Source: Mycobacteroides chelonae CCUG 47445
Lineage (GTDB): Bacteria; Actinomycetota; Actinomycetes; Mycobacteriales; Mycobacteriaceae
DNA: 64,000 nucleotides
Direction: 5' to 3'
NCBI RefSeq assembly: GCF_001632805.1
Contig: NZ_CP007220.1
Location: 2,852,001-2,916,000 of the forward strand
A program made the translations under genes and the position numbers. The notes under the pieces were generated by a model that saw only the letters and a program-made list of their open reading frames with translations, had not been told where the DNA came from and ran no database searches. Every line of letters starts with the position of its first letter. The stretch's first letter is position 1. Shown piece by piece: positions 1 to 9,508 of this stretch.

Positions 1-1524
1 CTCATTGCTGATGCCCATCACCTGGAAGACGCGTTCCTGGATATCGCGGCGATGGATACGAATCGATCCGCCACCGATCTCGTGTCCGTTGCACACGATG
101 TCGTAGGCGTAGGCCAGGGCCGATCCCGGGTCGGTATCGAAGGTGTTCTCCGACTCCGGCTTCGGAGAGGTGAAGGCGTGGTGTACCGCGGTCCAGGCGC
201 CCGAGCCAACGGCCACGTCACCGGCCGCTGTCGCGTCGTCTGCGGGCTCGAACAGGGGGGCGTCGACCACCCAGGTGAAAGCCCACGCATCCGGATCGAT
301 CAATCCGAGACGCTGCGCGACCTCGCCGCGCACCGAGCCCAACAAGGCACGCGACGACTTGACGCCGCCGGCAGAGAAGAAGATGCAGTCACCCGGTTTT
401 GCGCCGACGTGGGCCGCCAGCCCGTCCCGTTCGGCGTCGGTCAGGTTCTTGGCGACGGGGCCACCGAGGGCGCCGTCCTCCCCCACCAGAACGTAGGCCA
501 GACCCTTGTGTCCGCGCTGCTTGGCGAACTCCTGCCAGCCGTCCAGGGTGCGGCGCGGCTGATCCGCGCCCCCGGGCATCACCACCGCACCCACATAGGG
601 CGCCTGGAACACCCGGAAGCTGGTGTCGGAGAAGTACTCCGTGCATTCCACCAGCTCCAGTCCGAATCGCAGATCCGGCTTGTCGCTGCCGTAACGACGC
701 ATCGCTTCCGCGTAGGTGATGCGGGCGATCGGGGTCGGCACGTGATAGCCGATCAGGTCCCACAGCGCGACCAGGATCTCCTCGGCGAGCGTGATGACAT
801 CGTCCTGGTCCACGAAGCTCATCTCAATATCGAGCTGGGTGAACTCGGGCTGGCGGTCTGCCCGGAAGTCCTCATCCCGGTAGCAGCGCGCAATCTGGTA
901 GTACCGCTCCAGGCCCGCGACCATGAGCAGCTGCTTGAACAGCTGCGGGCTCTGCGGAAGCGCGTAGAAACTGCCCGGCTGCAGACGGGCCGGCACCAGG
1001 AAGTCGCGCGCGCCTTCTGGGGTTGAGCGCGTCAGCGTGGGAGTTTCCACCTCGACGAAATCGTGGCGTGCCAGCACATTACGTGCCGAAGCGTTTGCCT
1101 TGGAGCGCAACCTGATTGCGTTACCCGGCCCCTCACGGCGCAGGTCCAGATAGCGATACTTCAGGCGCGCCTCCTCACCTGCGGTCTCGTCCAGCTGGAA
1201 CGGCAGCGGCGCACTTTCGTTGAGCACGATCAGCTCGGCGGCGTTGACCTCGATCTGGCCGGTCGGAATCTCGGCGTTGGCGTTGCCCTCGGGCCGGACC
1301 TCGACCACGCCGGTGACCTCGACACAGAATTCCGCGCGCAAACGATGCGCCTGTTCGAGCACCGCGTCGTCACGGAACACCACCTGAGACACGCCGGAGG
1401 CATCACGCAGATCGATGAAGATGACGCCGCCGTGGTCGCGCCGTCGAGCCACCCAGCCGGCAAGCGTCACACGCTGTCCGGCGTCCGACTCCCGCAACGT
1501 CCCCGCGTCGTGAGTGCGCAGCAC
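1..1524 (-). CDS. aspS: Aspartyl-tRNA synthetase (partial, C-terminus beyond left edge)
   Basis: Charges tRNA-Asp (in mycobacteria usually tRNA-Asp/Asn) with aspartate in the cytoplasm. The 508 codons present begin with an OB-fold anticodon-binding domain ([11 protein letters not shown] near residue 22), continue into the class II catalytic core ([28 protein letters not shown]) and the bacterial GAD insertion. About 85-90 residues, including motif 3, run off the left edge. The start is a GTG placed where the conserved MLRTHDAG opening begins. This gene is absent from simple ORF scans because it is open at the edge; a long antisense frame at 52-1026 is its shadow. Confidence 0.95.
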   Translation of the reverse strand, partial: MLRTHDAGTLRESDAGQRVTLAGWVARRRDHGGVIFIDLRDASGVSQVVFRDDAVLEQAHRLRAEFCVEVTGVVEVRPEGNANAEIPTGQIEVNAAELIVLNESAPLPFQLDETAGEEARLKYRYLDLRREGPGNAIRLRSKANASARNVLARHDFVEVETPTLTRSTPEGARDFLVPARLQPGSFYALPQSPQLFKQLLMVAGLERYYQIARCYRDEDFRADRQPEFTQLDIEMSFVDQDDVITLAEEILVALWDLIGYHVPTPIARITYAEAMRRYGSDKPDLRFGLELVECTEYFSDTSFRVFQAPYVGAVVMPGGADQPRRTLDGWQEFAKQRGHKGLAYVLVGEDGALGGPVAKNLTDAERDGLAAHVGAKPGDCIFFSAGGVKSSRALLGSVRGEVAQRLGLIDPDAWAFTWVVDAPLFEPADDATAAGDVAVGSGAWTAVHHAFTSPKPESENTFDTDPGSALAYAYDIVCNGHEIGGGSIRIHRRDIQERVFQVMGISNE

Positions 1525-1626
1525 AAAAGATCCCTTCGACAGTGCTTGTTGTACAAAAAGGCCAGTGTTAGACGTTTGAGCCTAGCGGCCCGCGTTCGTT
1601 GCCTTGTCGGGGCGCCGTGTCGAGAC

Positions 1627-3108
1627 TCAGTGCACCTGAGCCCAGGCGATACGGCGCACCGAGTCAGGATCTTCGATCGTGACGTCGGAACGTGACCGGA
1701 TGATTCGGGTGCGCCTGCCGTCCGCACCGTAGAGCGGCCAGTCGTCGGGGCTGCCCCCGGTGGCGAAATCCAGCCAGGCTCGCTGCATGCGGCGCCCGAC
1801 TGAGGGCATCATCCGTGCGCCCAGTGGGCTCAGCAGCATCCCGACGAAGGAGCCGTAGCTGTGGTGCACATGCACGATTTCGCTGCCGTGGGTGGCCCCC
1901 AGGCCCAGGAGACGTAAACCCCATGCCGTGTGATCGAACCTGTACATATAGGTGTCGACAAAGGCGCTATAGGCATCTGCGAAGGCCCACATGGGCGCGG
2001 CGAACATGGCATCGGAACCCACCGCCACCAGCGCCGCACGGCTCGGATACTGCGGGTACGCGGCAATGATCGCGTCTTGATACTCCGGGCCTATCCGGTT
2101 GAAATAACCGTTGACGGTCGGCTCCGTGGTGGGCAGCATCGGCGGTTTTACGCGCGCGAACATCGACGCCTCGTGACTGTTGGACCCGATGATGAGGGGT
2201 ACCTGGTGCACCTCGCCGCGTCGCGCCGCCTCAACCGGGTGATGCGGCAGCAGATCGGTACCGTGCGTCAGCCCGTAGCCGAGGACCGGAGTCTCGGTCG
2301 CGCTCTCGATCTGCAACTTGGCCGCACCCCGACGCAGCTCCCGTTGCGGCAGGACCTTGAGCCGGCTGGGATCTGTCACGTCGAGCAGTTCCAGATATCG
2401 ATGTGCACGCCGATCCCGCAGGGCCTTGTCGGCAATCAGCGGCAACGCCGGGCTCTGCGCGATGGCACGCCCGAACAGACCCCCTGCCGCCGGACTCGCC
2501 AGCAGTGCCAGCACCGATGTCGCCCCGGCCGACTCGCCGAAGATCGTGACGCGGTCGGGGTCGCCGCCGAACGCCGCGATGTTGTCACGCACCCACGTCA
2601 GCGCCGCGATTTGATCACGCAGCGCCAGGTTGTCGTCGAAACCTTCACCCAGGGCACTGAGTTCCAGCCCGCCCAGGGCTCCGATCCGGTAGGTGACGTT
2701 GACGACGACGACGTTGCCGTTGGCGGCGAGCCGCGCCCCGCTGTACAGCTCCAGCTGCCCGGCGCCGAACACAAAGGCTCCCCCCGGAATCCACACCATG
2801 ACGGGCAGGTTTGCGTGGATGTCCGGCGACCAGACCGTGACGGTCAGGCAGTCTTCGCCGCGAATCTTGGGATCGTCCCGGCCGGCGCCCACGAACGATT
2901 TTCCTTGCGGAGGCAATGGCGCGTGCTCGATGGCATCACGTACGCCGTCCCAGGGTTCCAATGGGACAGGTGCCAGGAATCGGAGCTGCTCGACCGGCTG
3001 ACGCGCGTACGGCACCCCGCGCCAGACCGAAACACCGCCTTCGGTGGTTCCGCGCAGGTCCCCCAACGGCGTGCGCACGACGGTCGGCAGGGCGACGTCA
3101 ACGGCCAC
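1627..3108 (-). CDS. Type B carboxylesterase family hydrolase
   Basis: Carboxylesterase/lipase family alpha/beta hydrolase that would cleave carboxylic esters. The oxyanion-hole segment (IPGGAFVFG), the nucleophile motif FGESAGA and a late histidine region (THGSEIVHVHHSYG) are visible. The family opening VRTPLGDLRG follows the chosen GTG start by about ten residues. An ATG at 3177 has a better ribosome site (GAAGAG) and would add 23 residues, so the start is uncertain. It lies between aspS and the divergent metallopeptidase gene. Substrate is not predictable. Confidence 0.85.
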   Translation of the reverse strand: MAVDVALPTVVRTPLGDLRGTTEGGVSVWRGVPYARQPVEQLRFLAPVPLEPWDGVRDAIEHAPLPPQGKSFVGAGRDDPKIRGEDCLTVTVWSPDIHANLPVMVWIPGGAFVFGAGQLELYSGARLAANGNVVVVNVTYRIGALGGLELSALGEGFDDNLALRDQIAALTWVRDNIAAFGGDPDRVTIFGESAGATSVLALLASPAAGGLFGRAIAQSPALPLIADKALRDRRAHRYLELLDVTDPSRLKVLPQRELRRGAAKLQIESATETPVLGYGLTHGTDLLPHHPVEAARRGEVHQVPLIIGSNSHEASMFARVKPPMLPTTEPTVNGYFNRIGPEYQDAIIAAYPQYPSRAALVAVGSDAMFAAPMWAFADAYSAFVDTYMYRFDHTAWGLRLLGLGATHGSEIVHVHHSYGSFVGMLLSPLGARMMPSVGRRMQRAWLDFATGGSPDDWPLYGADGRRTRIIRSRSDVTIEDPDSVRRIAWAQVH

Positions 3109-3288
3109 GCATCGAATCGTAATGCGGAAGAGCGTGACAGAGCCGATGGCCCCGCCGGAAAGTCCCGGACCCGACATGAACTCTTCGCCATGTAGCGGTA
3201 CGTGCGTCTGTGGAGTATGCAAAGGTATCGGCAGCCGGCAGCAGCCGATTGCTGAGTGGCAGAGCTACGACACGGGAGTGACAGACCA

Positions 3289-4176
3289 ATGACCTTCAAC
3301 GAAGGCATGCAGATCGACACCAGCACCACCTCGGGTGGCGGCATGGGGCGCGGCCCCAAGATGGCCATCGGCGGTGGCGTCGGCGGGTTGCTCATCGCGG
3401 TGGTGGTGTTGCTGCTCGGCGGCGACCCGAGCCAGGTTCTGCAACAACAAGGCCAGCAGCAGGCAGGCCCCGCGCAGGAGCAGACGCAGGACTTCAGCCA
3501 CTGCAAGACCGGCGCCGACGCGAACAAGTCGTTGGACTGCCGCATCATCGCCACCGGGAACTCGGTGGATGCCGTGTGGACGCAGATCCTCGGCCCCAAG
3601 TACCCACGGCCGGGCGTGAAGCTGTTCAGCGGTCAGGTGAACACCGGGTGCGGCGCCGCCTCCACGGAGGTTGGCCCCTTCTACTGCCCCGCCGACCAAA
3701 CCGCGTACTTCGATACCAGCTTCTTCCAGGTGCTGGTGGACCAGTTCGGATCCAGCGGTGGCCCGTTGGCCCAGGAGTACGTGGTGGCGCACGAGTTCGG
3801 GCATCACGTACAGAACCTGTTCGGCGTACTGGGTAAGAACCACCGTTGCGCCGAGGGGCAAGCAGGTGGCGGCGTGTGCACCGAGTTGCAGGCCGACTGC
3901 TACGCCGGCGTCTGGGCAAAGCATGCCTCGACCACGGTCCAGGAAGGCAGCGGCGTTCCGTTCCTGAAACCCTTGACGGAGCAAGACATTCGGGATGCAT
4001 TGTCGGCGGCGTCCTCCGTGGGCGATGACCGGATCCAGAAGCGGGCCACGGGGCGGGTCAACCCCGAGGCGTGGTCGCATGGCTCATCCGAGCAGCGTCA
4101 GCGGTGGTTTACCCAGGGGTACAACACCGGCGACTTTCGCACCTGCGACACCTTCAACGCCGACAACCTGAACTAG
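3289..4176 (+). CDS. Neutral zinc metallopeptidase, YpfJ/Rv2575 family, membrane anchored
   Basis: Putative zinc metallopeptidase. Near the N-terminus is one membrane segment (GGVGGLLIAVVVLLLGG), then a Gln-rich linker and the peptidase domain with HEFGHH as the zinc/catalytic motif and ELQADCYAG as the downstream acidic ligand region. Cysteines in the domain (CKTG, DCR, GCG, YC, RCAEG) suggest an extracytoplasmic fold with disulfides. The ATG at 3289 is preceded by GGGAG. It is convergent with the radical SAM gene. Counterpart of M. tuberculosis Rv2575, which also lies near aspS and hisS. Confidence 0.88.
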   Translation: MTFNEGMQIDTSTTSGGGMGRGPKMAIGGGVGGLLIAVVVLLLGGDPSQVLQQQGQQQAGPAQEQTQDFSHCKTGADANKSLDCRIIATGNSVDAVWTQILGPKYPRPGVKLFSGQVNTGCGAASTEVGPFYCPADQTAYFDTSFFQVLVDQFGSSGGPLAQEYVVAHEFGHHVQNLFGVLGKNHRCAEGQAGGGVCTELQADCYAGVWAKHASTTVQEGSGVPFLKPLTEQDIRDALSAASSVGDDRIQKRATGRVNPEAWSHGSSEQRQRWFTQGYNTGDFRTCDTFNADNLN

Positions 4177-4177
4177 T

Positions 4178-4196
4178 CCCGCCGCCCTGCGGCGGG
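4178..4196. terminator. Hairpin between convergent genes
   Basis: Perfect 8-bp inverted repeat CCCGCCGC / GCGGCGGG with a 3-nt loop, starting two bases after the metallopeptidase stop and ending just before the stop of the opposing radical SAM gene. There is no U-tract, as is usual for mycobacterial hairpin terminators, and the symmetry could serve both directions. Confidence 0.5.
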
Positions 4197-4200
4197 GCGG

Positions 4201-5208
4201 TCAGAACAGTGTGGGCTCTAGCGCGGGCATCAATTTCGTTGGCCTCGTTGGGATTTCCTCGCGATGCGATGCCAGCCCGTATTTACGCACCAATGGCCCG
4301 ACACGCTCACGCAGCCACGCCCGGTACTCGGCGGGTACGTACGCACCCTTGCGATACAGCTCCCGGTATCGACCGACGAGCTCGGGGTGCGCTTGCGATA
4401 CCCACGACATGAACCAGCCGCGTGTCGTCCCGCGCAAGTGCAGTGGAAACACCGTGACACCAGCGGCACCGGCATCGGCGATGCGGCCCAATAGGTCATC
4501 GAGATGCTCCGCCGTGTCAGTGAGGAACGGGAGCACCGGCGCCACCATCACGTGCGGTTCAAACCCGGCCTCACGCGCCGCGGCGATCAGCGACAGCCGC
4601 GCCTGCGGCGTCGGCACCCCAGGTTCAACCTCGTGGTGCAGCGTCTCGTCACCGATGGCCAGCGATATTCCCAGGCTCACTGGGACCTGCTGGGCCGCCT
4701 CGGCAAGCAGCGGCAGATCCCTGCGCAACAGGGTGCCCTTGGTGAGGATCGACACCGGCGTTCCCGAATCTGCCAGCGCTGCAATAACTCCCGGCATCAG
4801 CTGATAGCGCCCCTCGGCCCGTTGATAGGGATCGGTATTGGTACCGAGTGCGACCGTCTCACGATTCCAGGACTTTCGCCCCAGCTCCTTCCTGAGCACC
4901 GGCACCAGATTGGTCTTCACGATGATCTGACTGTCAAAGTCGGCACCGCTGTCCAACTCCAGATATTCGTGGGTCGGACGCGCGAAACAGTAGCGACAGG
5001 CATGCGCGCATCCGCGAAACGCGTTGACAGTAAACCGAAACGGCAGCATCGATACCGCAGGCACCTTGTTGAGCGCGGACTTACACAACACCTCATGAAA
5101 GGTGATGCCCTCGAACTCGGGCGTACGGACGCTGCGCACCAGACCGATACGCTCCAAGCCAGGGAGTGCACCGTCGTCGGCCGCCAGCGTCTGACCGTCC
5201 CACCGCAT
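4201..5208 (-). CDS. Radical SAM protein, SplB-like family (Rv2578c orthologue), SOS-regulated
   Basis: Radical S-adenosylmethionine protein related to the DNA photolyase-repair (SPL-like) family; reaction unknown. The 4Fe-4S cluster motif is CAHACRYC near residue 65, followed by ARPTHEYLEL and a TIM-barrel-like domain (GTNTDPYQRAEGRY, LTKGTLLRRD). The start at 5208 matches the conserved opening MRWDGQ and leaves only about 8 nt to a LexA box, suggesting a near-leaderless transcript. The M. tuberculosis orthologue belongs to the LexA regulon, so a DNA damage role is inferred for this gene too. Confidence 0.9.
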   Translation of the reverse strand: MRWDGQTLAADDGALPGLERIGLVRSVRTPEFEGITFHEVLCKSALNKVPAVSMLPFRFTVNAFRGCAHACRYCFARPTHEYLELDSGADFDSQIIVKTNLVPVLRKELGRKSWNRETVALGTNTDPYQRAEGRYQLMPGVIAALADSGTPVSILTKGTLLRRDLPLLAEAAQQVPVSLGISLAIGDETLHHEVEPGVPTPQARLSLIAAAREAGFEPHVMVAPVLPFLTDTAEHLDDLLGRIADAGAAGVTVFPLHLRGTTRGWFMSWVSQAHPELVGRYRELYRKGAYVPAEYRAWLRERVGPLVRKYGLASHREEIPTRPTKLMPALEPTLF

Positions 5209-5216
5209 ACTCCAAT

Positions 5217-5232
5217 GCGAACATATGTTCGA
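5217..5232 (-). promoter_or_regulatory. LexA/SOS box
   Basis: Read on the minus strand the site is TCGAACATATGTTCGC, matching the mycobacterial LexA consensus TCGAAC-N4-GTTCGA at 11 of 12 defined positions. It sits immediately upstream of the radical SAM start codon, and 53 bp upstream of the divergent VOC gene. Confidence 0.85.
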
Positions 5233-5284
5233 TACCGCTGTCAATCCCCTGGCCGTGTCAGAACACAAAACTAGGCTGGGTTTC

Positions 5285-5716
5285 ATGAAGCAGCAGTTGC
5301 ACTTTGTCACTATTGCCGCAACGGATCTGGACGCGACCCGACATTTCTATGGCGCGTTGGGCTGGACTCCGCTACTCGACGTGGAAGGCGAGATCGTCTT
5401 CTACCAGTCGGCGCCGGGACAGCTGCTGGGCTTTTTTCTGGCAGACAAGTTCAACGAAGATCTCGCCGCGCCCGGTGACCATTCGCGAGTCTCCGGTATC
5501 ACTTTGGCCCACAACGTCGATTCTCCCGAGGACGTGACCGCACTCTCGGGCACTATGGCAGCGGCCGGCGGCACGGTACTCAAGCCACCCCAGCCCGGGC
5601 AATTCGGCGGCGTGTTCCACGCTCACATTCAGGACCCCAACGGACTGATCTGGGAAATCGCCCATAACCCCGGCTGGCGGATAGGCCCCGACGGCGTCGT
5701 GCACCTCAGCGGCTGA
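5285..5716 (+). CDS. VOC family (glyoxalase/bleomycin resistance/dioxygenase fold) protein
   Basis: About 143 residues forming one vicinal-oxygen-chelate domain: two beta-alpha-beta-beta-beta modules, the first starting HFVTIAATDLDATRHFYGALGW and the second ending FHAHIQDPNGLIWEIAHNP. Histidine and glutamate at the expected metal positions (H near the start, H and E in the last strands) are present. Such proteins bind metal and act on small molecules; substrate unknown. The ATG follows a weak GGCTGGG ribosome site; the in-frame extension upstream would run through the LexA box and is not used. Confidence 0.85.
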   Translation: MKQQLHFVTIAATDLDATRHFYGALGWTPLLDVEGEIVFYQSAPGQLLGFFLADKFNEDLAAPGDHSRVSGITLAHNVDSPEDVTALSGTMAAAGGTVLKPPQPGQFGGVFHAHIQDPNGLIWEIAHNPGWRIGPDGVVHLSG

Positions 5717-5735
5717 ACACCCAGATGCGCTCTGC

Positions 5736-6110
5736 GTGATGCCCTGGTTGACTAACCGCGTGACGGATACCGCAACCGAACTCCTGTTCTCCTATGGCAC
5801 CCTGCAGCAGGCCGAGGTCCAACGCACCACGTTCGGGCGGGAACTGGACGGACATGCCGATGCCATCGTGGGATTCGATCTGGACTACGTGACCATCACC
5901 GACGCGCATGTCATCGCGACCAGCGGCAGCGACCGCCACCCCATCCTGCGACCGTCGGCTGATTCCGCCGCGCAGGTCCCTGGCACGGTTTTCTCGATTA
6001 CCGCAGAGCAGCTGGCTGCCGCAGATGAGTACGAAGTCGATGACTACCAACGCATTTCGGTGCCGCTACGCTCCGGAGCGACAGCCTGGGTCTACGTATT
6101 CGCCGGCTAG
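5736..6110 (+). CDS. Gamma-glutamylcyclotransferase-like (AIG2-like) protein
   Basis: About 124 residues. The signature FSYGTLQ near residue 18 is the substrate-loop motif of the gamma-glutamylcyclotransferase/AIG2 fold; a central acidic segment (DEYEVDDYQR) carries the usual catalytic-type glutamate region. It starts 19 bp after the VOC gene, likely co-transcribed. Alternative starts exist at ATG 5739 and GTG 5760, the latter giving the tighter family N-terminus. Whether it is catalytic is not clear from sequence. Confidence 0.82.
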   Translation: MMPWLTNRVTDTATELLFSYGTLQQAEVQRTTFGRELDGHADAIVGFDLDYVTITDAHVIATSGSDRHPILRPSADSAAQVPGTVFSITAEQLAAADEYEVDDYQRISVPLRSGATAWVYVFAG

Positions 6111-6114
6111 CGGG

Positions 6115-6546
6115 TTACCACTTGCGCAGCGAGCAGGTGACGGCGGTTTCGCCATCGGCCTGGGTGGCCAGGGCGCCATCCACGTACACCTCACAGTGGA
6201 AGACGGGTGCGCCGGTGACGGCCTTGGCCGCCGCGCTCGCGCTCACATATGCCCACTGAGTCGGATCGTTCAGCGTGGTCTCCACGACGAATGGAGCATC
6301 GGGTGCGATGCGGGTCGAGGCACGCACCAGATACTTGCTCGACTCCGAGTCATACGCCGACGCGCTCGGCGGCTCGTTCTGCAGCACAAGGGTCTGCGAC
6401 AGGAAGTCACGATCGGAGCTGATCACATACTTCACCTGGTGCGGTGCCGCCTCCGCCATCGGGGCCAAGGCCATCGACGACAGCGTCAACGTTGCGGTAC
6501 CGGCCGTGGCGAGCAGAGCTGTTGTGATACGTCCCATACGTGTCAT
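6115..6546 (-). CDS. Secreted protein with MmpS-like beta fold
   Basis: 143 residues with a Sec signal peptide ([12 protein letters not shown] to a likely cut after AEA, residue ~34). The mature part ends in [14 protein letters not shown] and AVTCSLRKW, a two-cysteine C-terminal pattern like that of MmpS transport accessory proteins and small mycobacterial secreted proteins. The start codon overlaps the hisS stop by 4 nt, so it is the last gene of the hisS transcript. Function unknown; MmpS similarity is by pattern only. Confidence 0.78.
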   Translation of the reverse strand: MTRMGRITTALLATAGTATLTLSSMALAPMAEAAPHQVKYVISSDRDFLSQTLVLQNEPPSASAYDSESSKYLVRASTRIAPDAPFVVETTLNDPTQWAYVSASAAAKAVTGAPVFHCEVYVDGALATQADGETAVTCSLRKW

Positions 6547-7817
6547 ATCCGCGATGCTAGCCGCGCCGTTACTTCGTCGACAATCGAACCGATCGGCACG
6601 GGCCGCTGAACTCCGTCCGCCAGCGTCTTGAGCTCGATGTTTCCCTCACCGATTTCCCGATCCCCAGCGACCAGCGCAATCGAGGCTCCGGAGCGGTCCG
6701 CGCCACGCATCGCTCCCTTGAGCCCGCGGTCGCCGTACGCGATATCGGTGCGGATACCCGCGACGCGCAATTGCGCCGCCACCTTGACGAGCGCCGATTT
6801 GGCGTCCTGCCCCAGGGGCACGCAGAACACCTCGCAGCGTCCGCTATCTCCCACCGTCACACCCTCGGCCTGCAGAGCCAGCAGGGTTCGGTCCACGCCG
6901 AGCCCAAATCCGATACCCGACAACGACTGTCCACCAAGCTGCGCCATCAGTCCGTCGTAGCGCCCACCGCCACCGATTCCGGATTGCGCACCAAGACCGT
7001 CATGCACGAACTCGAACGTGGTTTTGGTGTAGTAGTCAAGACCGCGCACCAGCCGGGGGTTCACCACGTATTGCACGCCCAACGCATCCAAATGGCCCAG
7101 AACCTGATCGAAATGCGCCTTGGACTCCTCGGAGAGGTGGTCGAGCATCAGTGGCGCATCGGCCGTCATCTCCCGCACCTCGGGGCGCTTGTCGTCGAGC
7201 ACCCGAATGGGATTGATACGGGCCCGCTCTCGCGTCGCGTCGTCCAGATCCAAGCCGAAGAGGAATTCCTGCAACAACTCTCGATACTGCGGGCGGCAGG
7301 AGGCGTCGCCCAGCGAGCTGATCTCCAACCGGAAGCCGGTCAGGCCCAGGGAGCGATACCCGGCGTCGGCGATGGCGATCACCTCGGCGTCCAGGGCCGG
7401 ATCGTCGACGCCGATGGCTTCCACACCGACCTGCTGCAGCTGACGGTAGCGGCCGGCCTGCGGTCGCTCGTACCGGAAAAAGGGGCCGGCGTAACGCAGT
7501 TTCATGGGAAGCTGGCCACGATCCAGGCCATGCTCGATCACCGCACGCATCACCGAGGCCGTGCCCTCCGGACGCAAGGTCACCGACCGATCGCCACGGT
7601 CGGCGAAGGTGTACATCTCCTTACTCACCACGTCGGTGGACTCGCCCACCCCACGCGCGAACAGCCCCGTGTCCTCGAACACGGGCAGCTCGATGTAGCC
7701 GTATCCGGCCAGCCGCGCCTGCTCCAGCAGCCCGTCACGGACCGCCAGGAACTGCGCGGAGTCCGGCGGCACATAATCCGGAATGCCCTTGGGGGCACTA
7801 AAAGTTTTCTCGCTCAC
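6543..7817 (-). CDS. hisS: Histidyl-tRNA synthetase
   Basis: Class II synthetase charging tRNA-His. 424 residues with motif 2 around [15 protein letters not shown] and [17 protein letters not shown], the HisRS signature segments [11 protein letters not shown] and GGGGRYDGL, and a C-terminal anticodon-binding domain ([18 protein letters not shown]). The ATG start overlaps the end of the upstream metallo-beta-lactamase gene by 4 nt, indicating translational coupling, the same order as Rv2581c-hisS in M. tuberculosis. Confidence 0.97.
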   Translation of the reverse strand: MSEKTFSAPKGIPDYVPPDSAQFLAVRDGLLEQARLAGYGYIELPVFEDTGLFARGVGESTDVVSKEMYTFADRGDRSVTLRPEGTASVMRAVIEHGLDRGQLPMKLRYAGPFFRYERPQAGRYRQLQQVGVEAIGVDDPALDAEVIAIADAGYRSLGLTGFRLEISSLGDASCRPQYRELLQEFLFGLDLDDATRERARINPIRVLDDKRPEVREMTADAPLMLDHLSEESKAHFDQVLGHLDALGVQYVVNPRLVRGLDYYTKTTFEFVHDGLGAQSGIGGGGRYDGLMAQLGGQSLSGIGFGLGVDRTLLALQAEGVTVGDSGRCEVFCVPLGQDAKSALVKVAAQLRVAGIRTDIAYGDRGLKGAMRGADRSGASIALVAGDREIGEGNIELKTLADGVQRPVPIGSIVDEVTARLASRI

Positions 7818-8485
7818 TGGATTCCCTCGAGGAACGGGTTGGCGCGGCGCTCATCGCCGATGCTGGTGGCGTTACCGTGCCCCGGCAGCACAACGGTGGA
7901 GTCGTCACGGGTGAGCAGCTTGGCCGCAATCGAATCGAGCAGCTGCTGGTGATTCCCACCGGGCAGATCGGTGCGCCCGATCGACATCTGGAAGAGGGTG
8001 TCGCCGCTGAACACCACGTCGATGGGTCCGTTGTCACTGTCGACCTCGATGCCGAACACCACAGAACCACGGGTGTGCCCCGGCGTGTGGTCGACGGTGA
8101 GCGTGATCCCGGCGAGCTCGAGCTTGTCCCCGTCACCGATCTCGACAAGTTCCTTGGGCTCGGTGAACTCCATGCCCTGGATGAACTGAGCCAGCCCCGG
8201 ACCGATGCCGGCGAGCGGGTCGGCGAGCATCACGCGGTCGTCGGGGTGGATGTAAACGGGAATCCCGTACTCATCGGCGAGCGGCTGCGCGGTCCAGGTG
8301 TGGTCCAGATGCCCATGGGTGAGCAACACCGCCTCAGGGGTGAGATCGCGCTCGGCGAGGATCTCCTTGACACCAGGGATCGCCTCCTGGCCGGGGTCGA
8401 CGATGACGGCGGGGCCGCCCTCGTGGGGCGCCACGATATAGCAGTTCGTGGCGAACATGCCCGCGGGAAAACCGGTGATCAGCAC
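7814..8485 (-). CDS. Metallo-beta-lactamase fold hydrolase (glyoxalase II-like, Rv2581c orthologue)
   Basis: 223 residues. The zinc-binding motif THGHLDHT is near residue 56, followed by [16 protein letters not shown] and PGHGNAT, the full set of ligands of glyoxalase II-type hydrolases, which cleave S-D-lactoylglutathione-like thioesters; mycobacteria lack glutathione, so a mycothiol or other thioester is more likely (inference). First gene of a two-to-three gene operon with hisS. Confidence 0.92.
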   Translation of the reverse strand: MLITGFPAGMFATNCYIVAPHEGGPAVIVDPGQEAIPGVKEILAERDLTPEAVLLTHGHLDHTWTAQPLADEYGIPVYIHPDDRVMLADPLAGIGPGLAQFIQGMEFTEPKELVEIGDGDKLELAGITLTVDHTPGHTRGSVVFGIEVDSDNGPIDVVFSGDTLFQMSIGRTDLPGGNHQQLLDSIAAKLLTRDDSTVVLPGHGNATSIGDERRANPFLEGIQ

Positions 8486-8586
8486 CCGACCAGCTTAGGC
8501 GGCGGGTCCTGCCCCATCTCTCAGGTGTGGCTGGCACACTCTCTGGCGACCCAAATTCTTCAACGGAAGCCCTAAAGGAGAACCCG

Positions 8587-9507
8587 GTGCCGACCAACGA
8601 GCAGCGACGCCAGACTGCCAAGCGCAAGCTGGAGCGACAGCTGGAGAACCGTGCAGAGCGCGCCCGTAAGCAGCGGATCTGGGCAATCAGCGGTGCCGCG
8701 GTCGTCGCCGTCGTCGTCGCGGTGGCCATCACCGCGTGGCTGGCCATCAGCAAGAGCGATAAGACCGATACGGCTCTGGACACCTCCACCACCCCGGTCT
8801 CCACGGTCGATGTGCCACCCACGTCTTCGTTGCCGACGCCCGACGAGCCTCCCGTCACCGGCCCGGCACTTCCGAAGTTCGTACCGTCCGCTGAAGTGGG
8901 CGCCAACTGCCAGTACCGGCCGGCCGACGCGCCCGCCAAGACCATCGAGAAGCAGATGCCGCGGTCCGGCAAGATCCCGACCGACCCGCCGACGCTCACC
9001 GCCAGCGTGAAGACCAGCCAGGGCAACATCGGCCTGGTCCTGGACAACGCCAAGGCCCCGTGCACGGTGAACAGCTTCGCCAGCCTGGCGCAGGGTGGAT
9101 ACTTCGACAACACCATCTGCCACCGGATCACCAGCGGCGGCCTTTCGGTGCTGCAGTGCGGTGACCCCAAGGGCACCGGCTCAGGTGGTCCGGGATACGA
9201 ATTCGACAACGAATACCCAACCACCGCGTACAAGGCCGACGACCCGGCCGCCCAGCAGGCCGTCGTCTATCCCGCCGGCACGTTGGCGATGGCCAATGCG
9301 GGACCAGGGACCAACGGCAGCCAGTTCTTCATGGTCTACAAGGATTCGAAGCTGCCGCCGCAGTACACCGTGTTCGGCACCATCGACAAGACCGGTATGG
9401 ACACGCTCGCGAAGATCGCCAAGAACGGGATCAAACCCGGATCACGTGGCGCGAGCGATGGCGCACCGGCGCAAGAGGTGAAGATCATCGATCTGCAGCT
9501 CGACTGA
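8587..9507 (+). CDS. ppiB: Cyclophilin-type peptidyl-prolyl isomerase, membrane anchored (Rv2582 orthologue)
   Basis: Proline cis-trans isomerase acting outside the membrane. About 306 residues: a basic cytoplasmic tail (EQRRQTAKRKLERQ), one membrane helix (residues ~32-54), a Thr/Pro-rich linker, then a cyclophilin domain with FDNTICHRI, ANAGPGTNGSQFF and YTVFGTI. The catalytic arginine is in HRI. The GTG start at 8587 has AAGGAG seven bases upstream. The beta-lactamase gene begins two bases after its stop, so both are probably on one mRNA. Confidence 0.94.
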   Translation: MPTNEQRRQTAKRKLERQLENRAERARKQRIWAISGAAVVAVVVAVAITAWLAISKSDKTDTALDTSTTPVSTVDVPPTSSLPTPDEPPVTGPALPKFVPSAEVGANCQYRPADAPAKTIEKQMPRSGKIPTDPPTLTASVKTSQGNIGLVLDNAKAPCTVNSFASLAQGGYFDNTICHRITSGGLSVLQCGDPKGTGSGGPGYEFDNEYPTTAYKADDPAAQQAVVYPAGTLAMANAGPGTNGSQFFMVYKDSKLPPQYTVFGTIDKTGMDTLAKIAKNGIKPGSRGASDGAPAQEVKIIDLQLD

Positions 9508-9508
9508 C

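Noticed and set aside
52..1026. Long plus-strand open frame
   Set aside because: It is antisense to aspS; GC-rich third positions keep such frames open. The translation is Arg/Gly/Val-rich with no domain.
1930..3195. Long plus-strand open frame of 421 codons
   Set aside because: Antisense shadow of the carboxylesterase, which has intact catalytic motifs.
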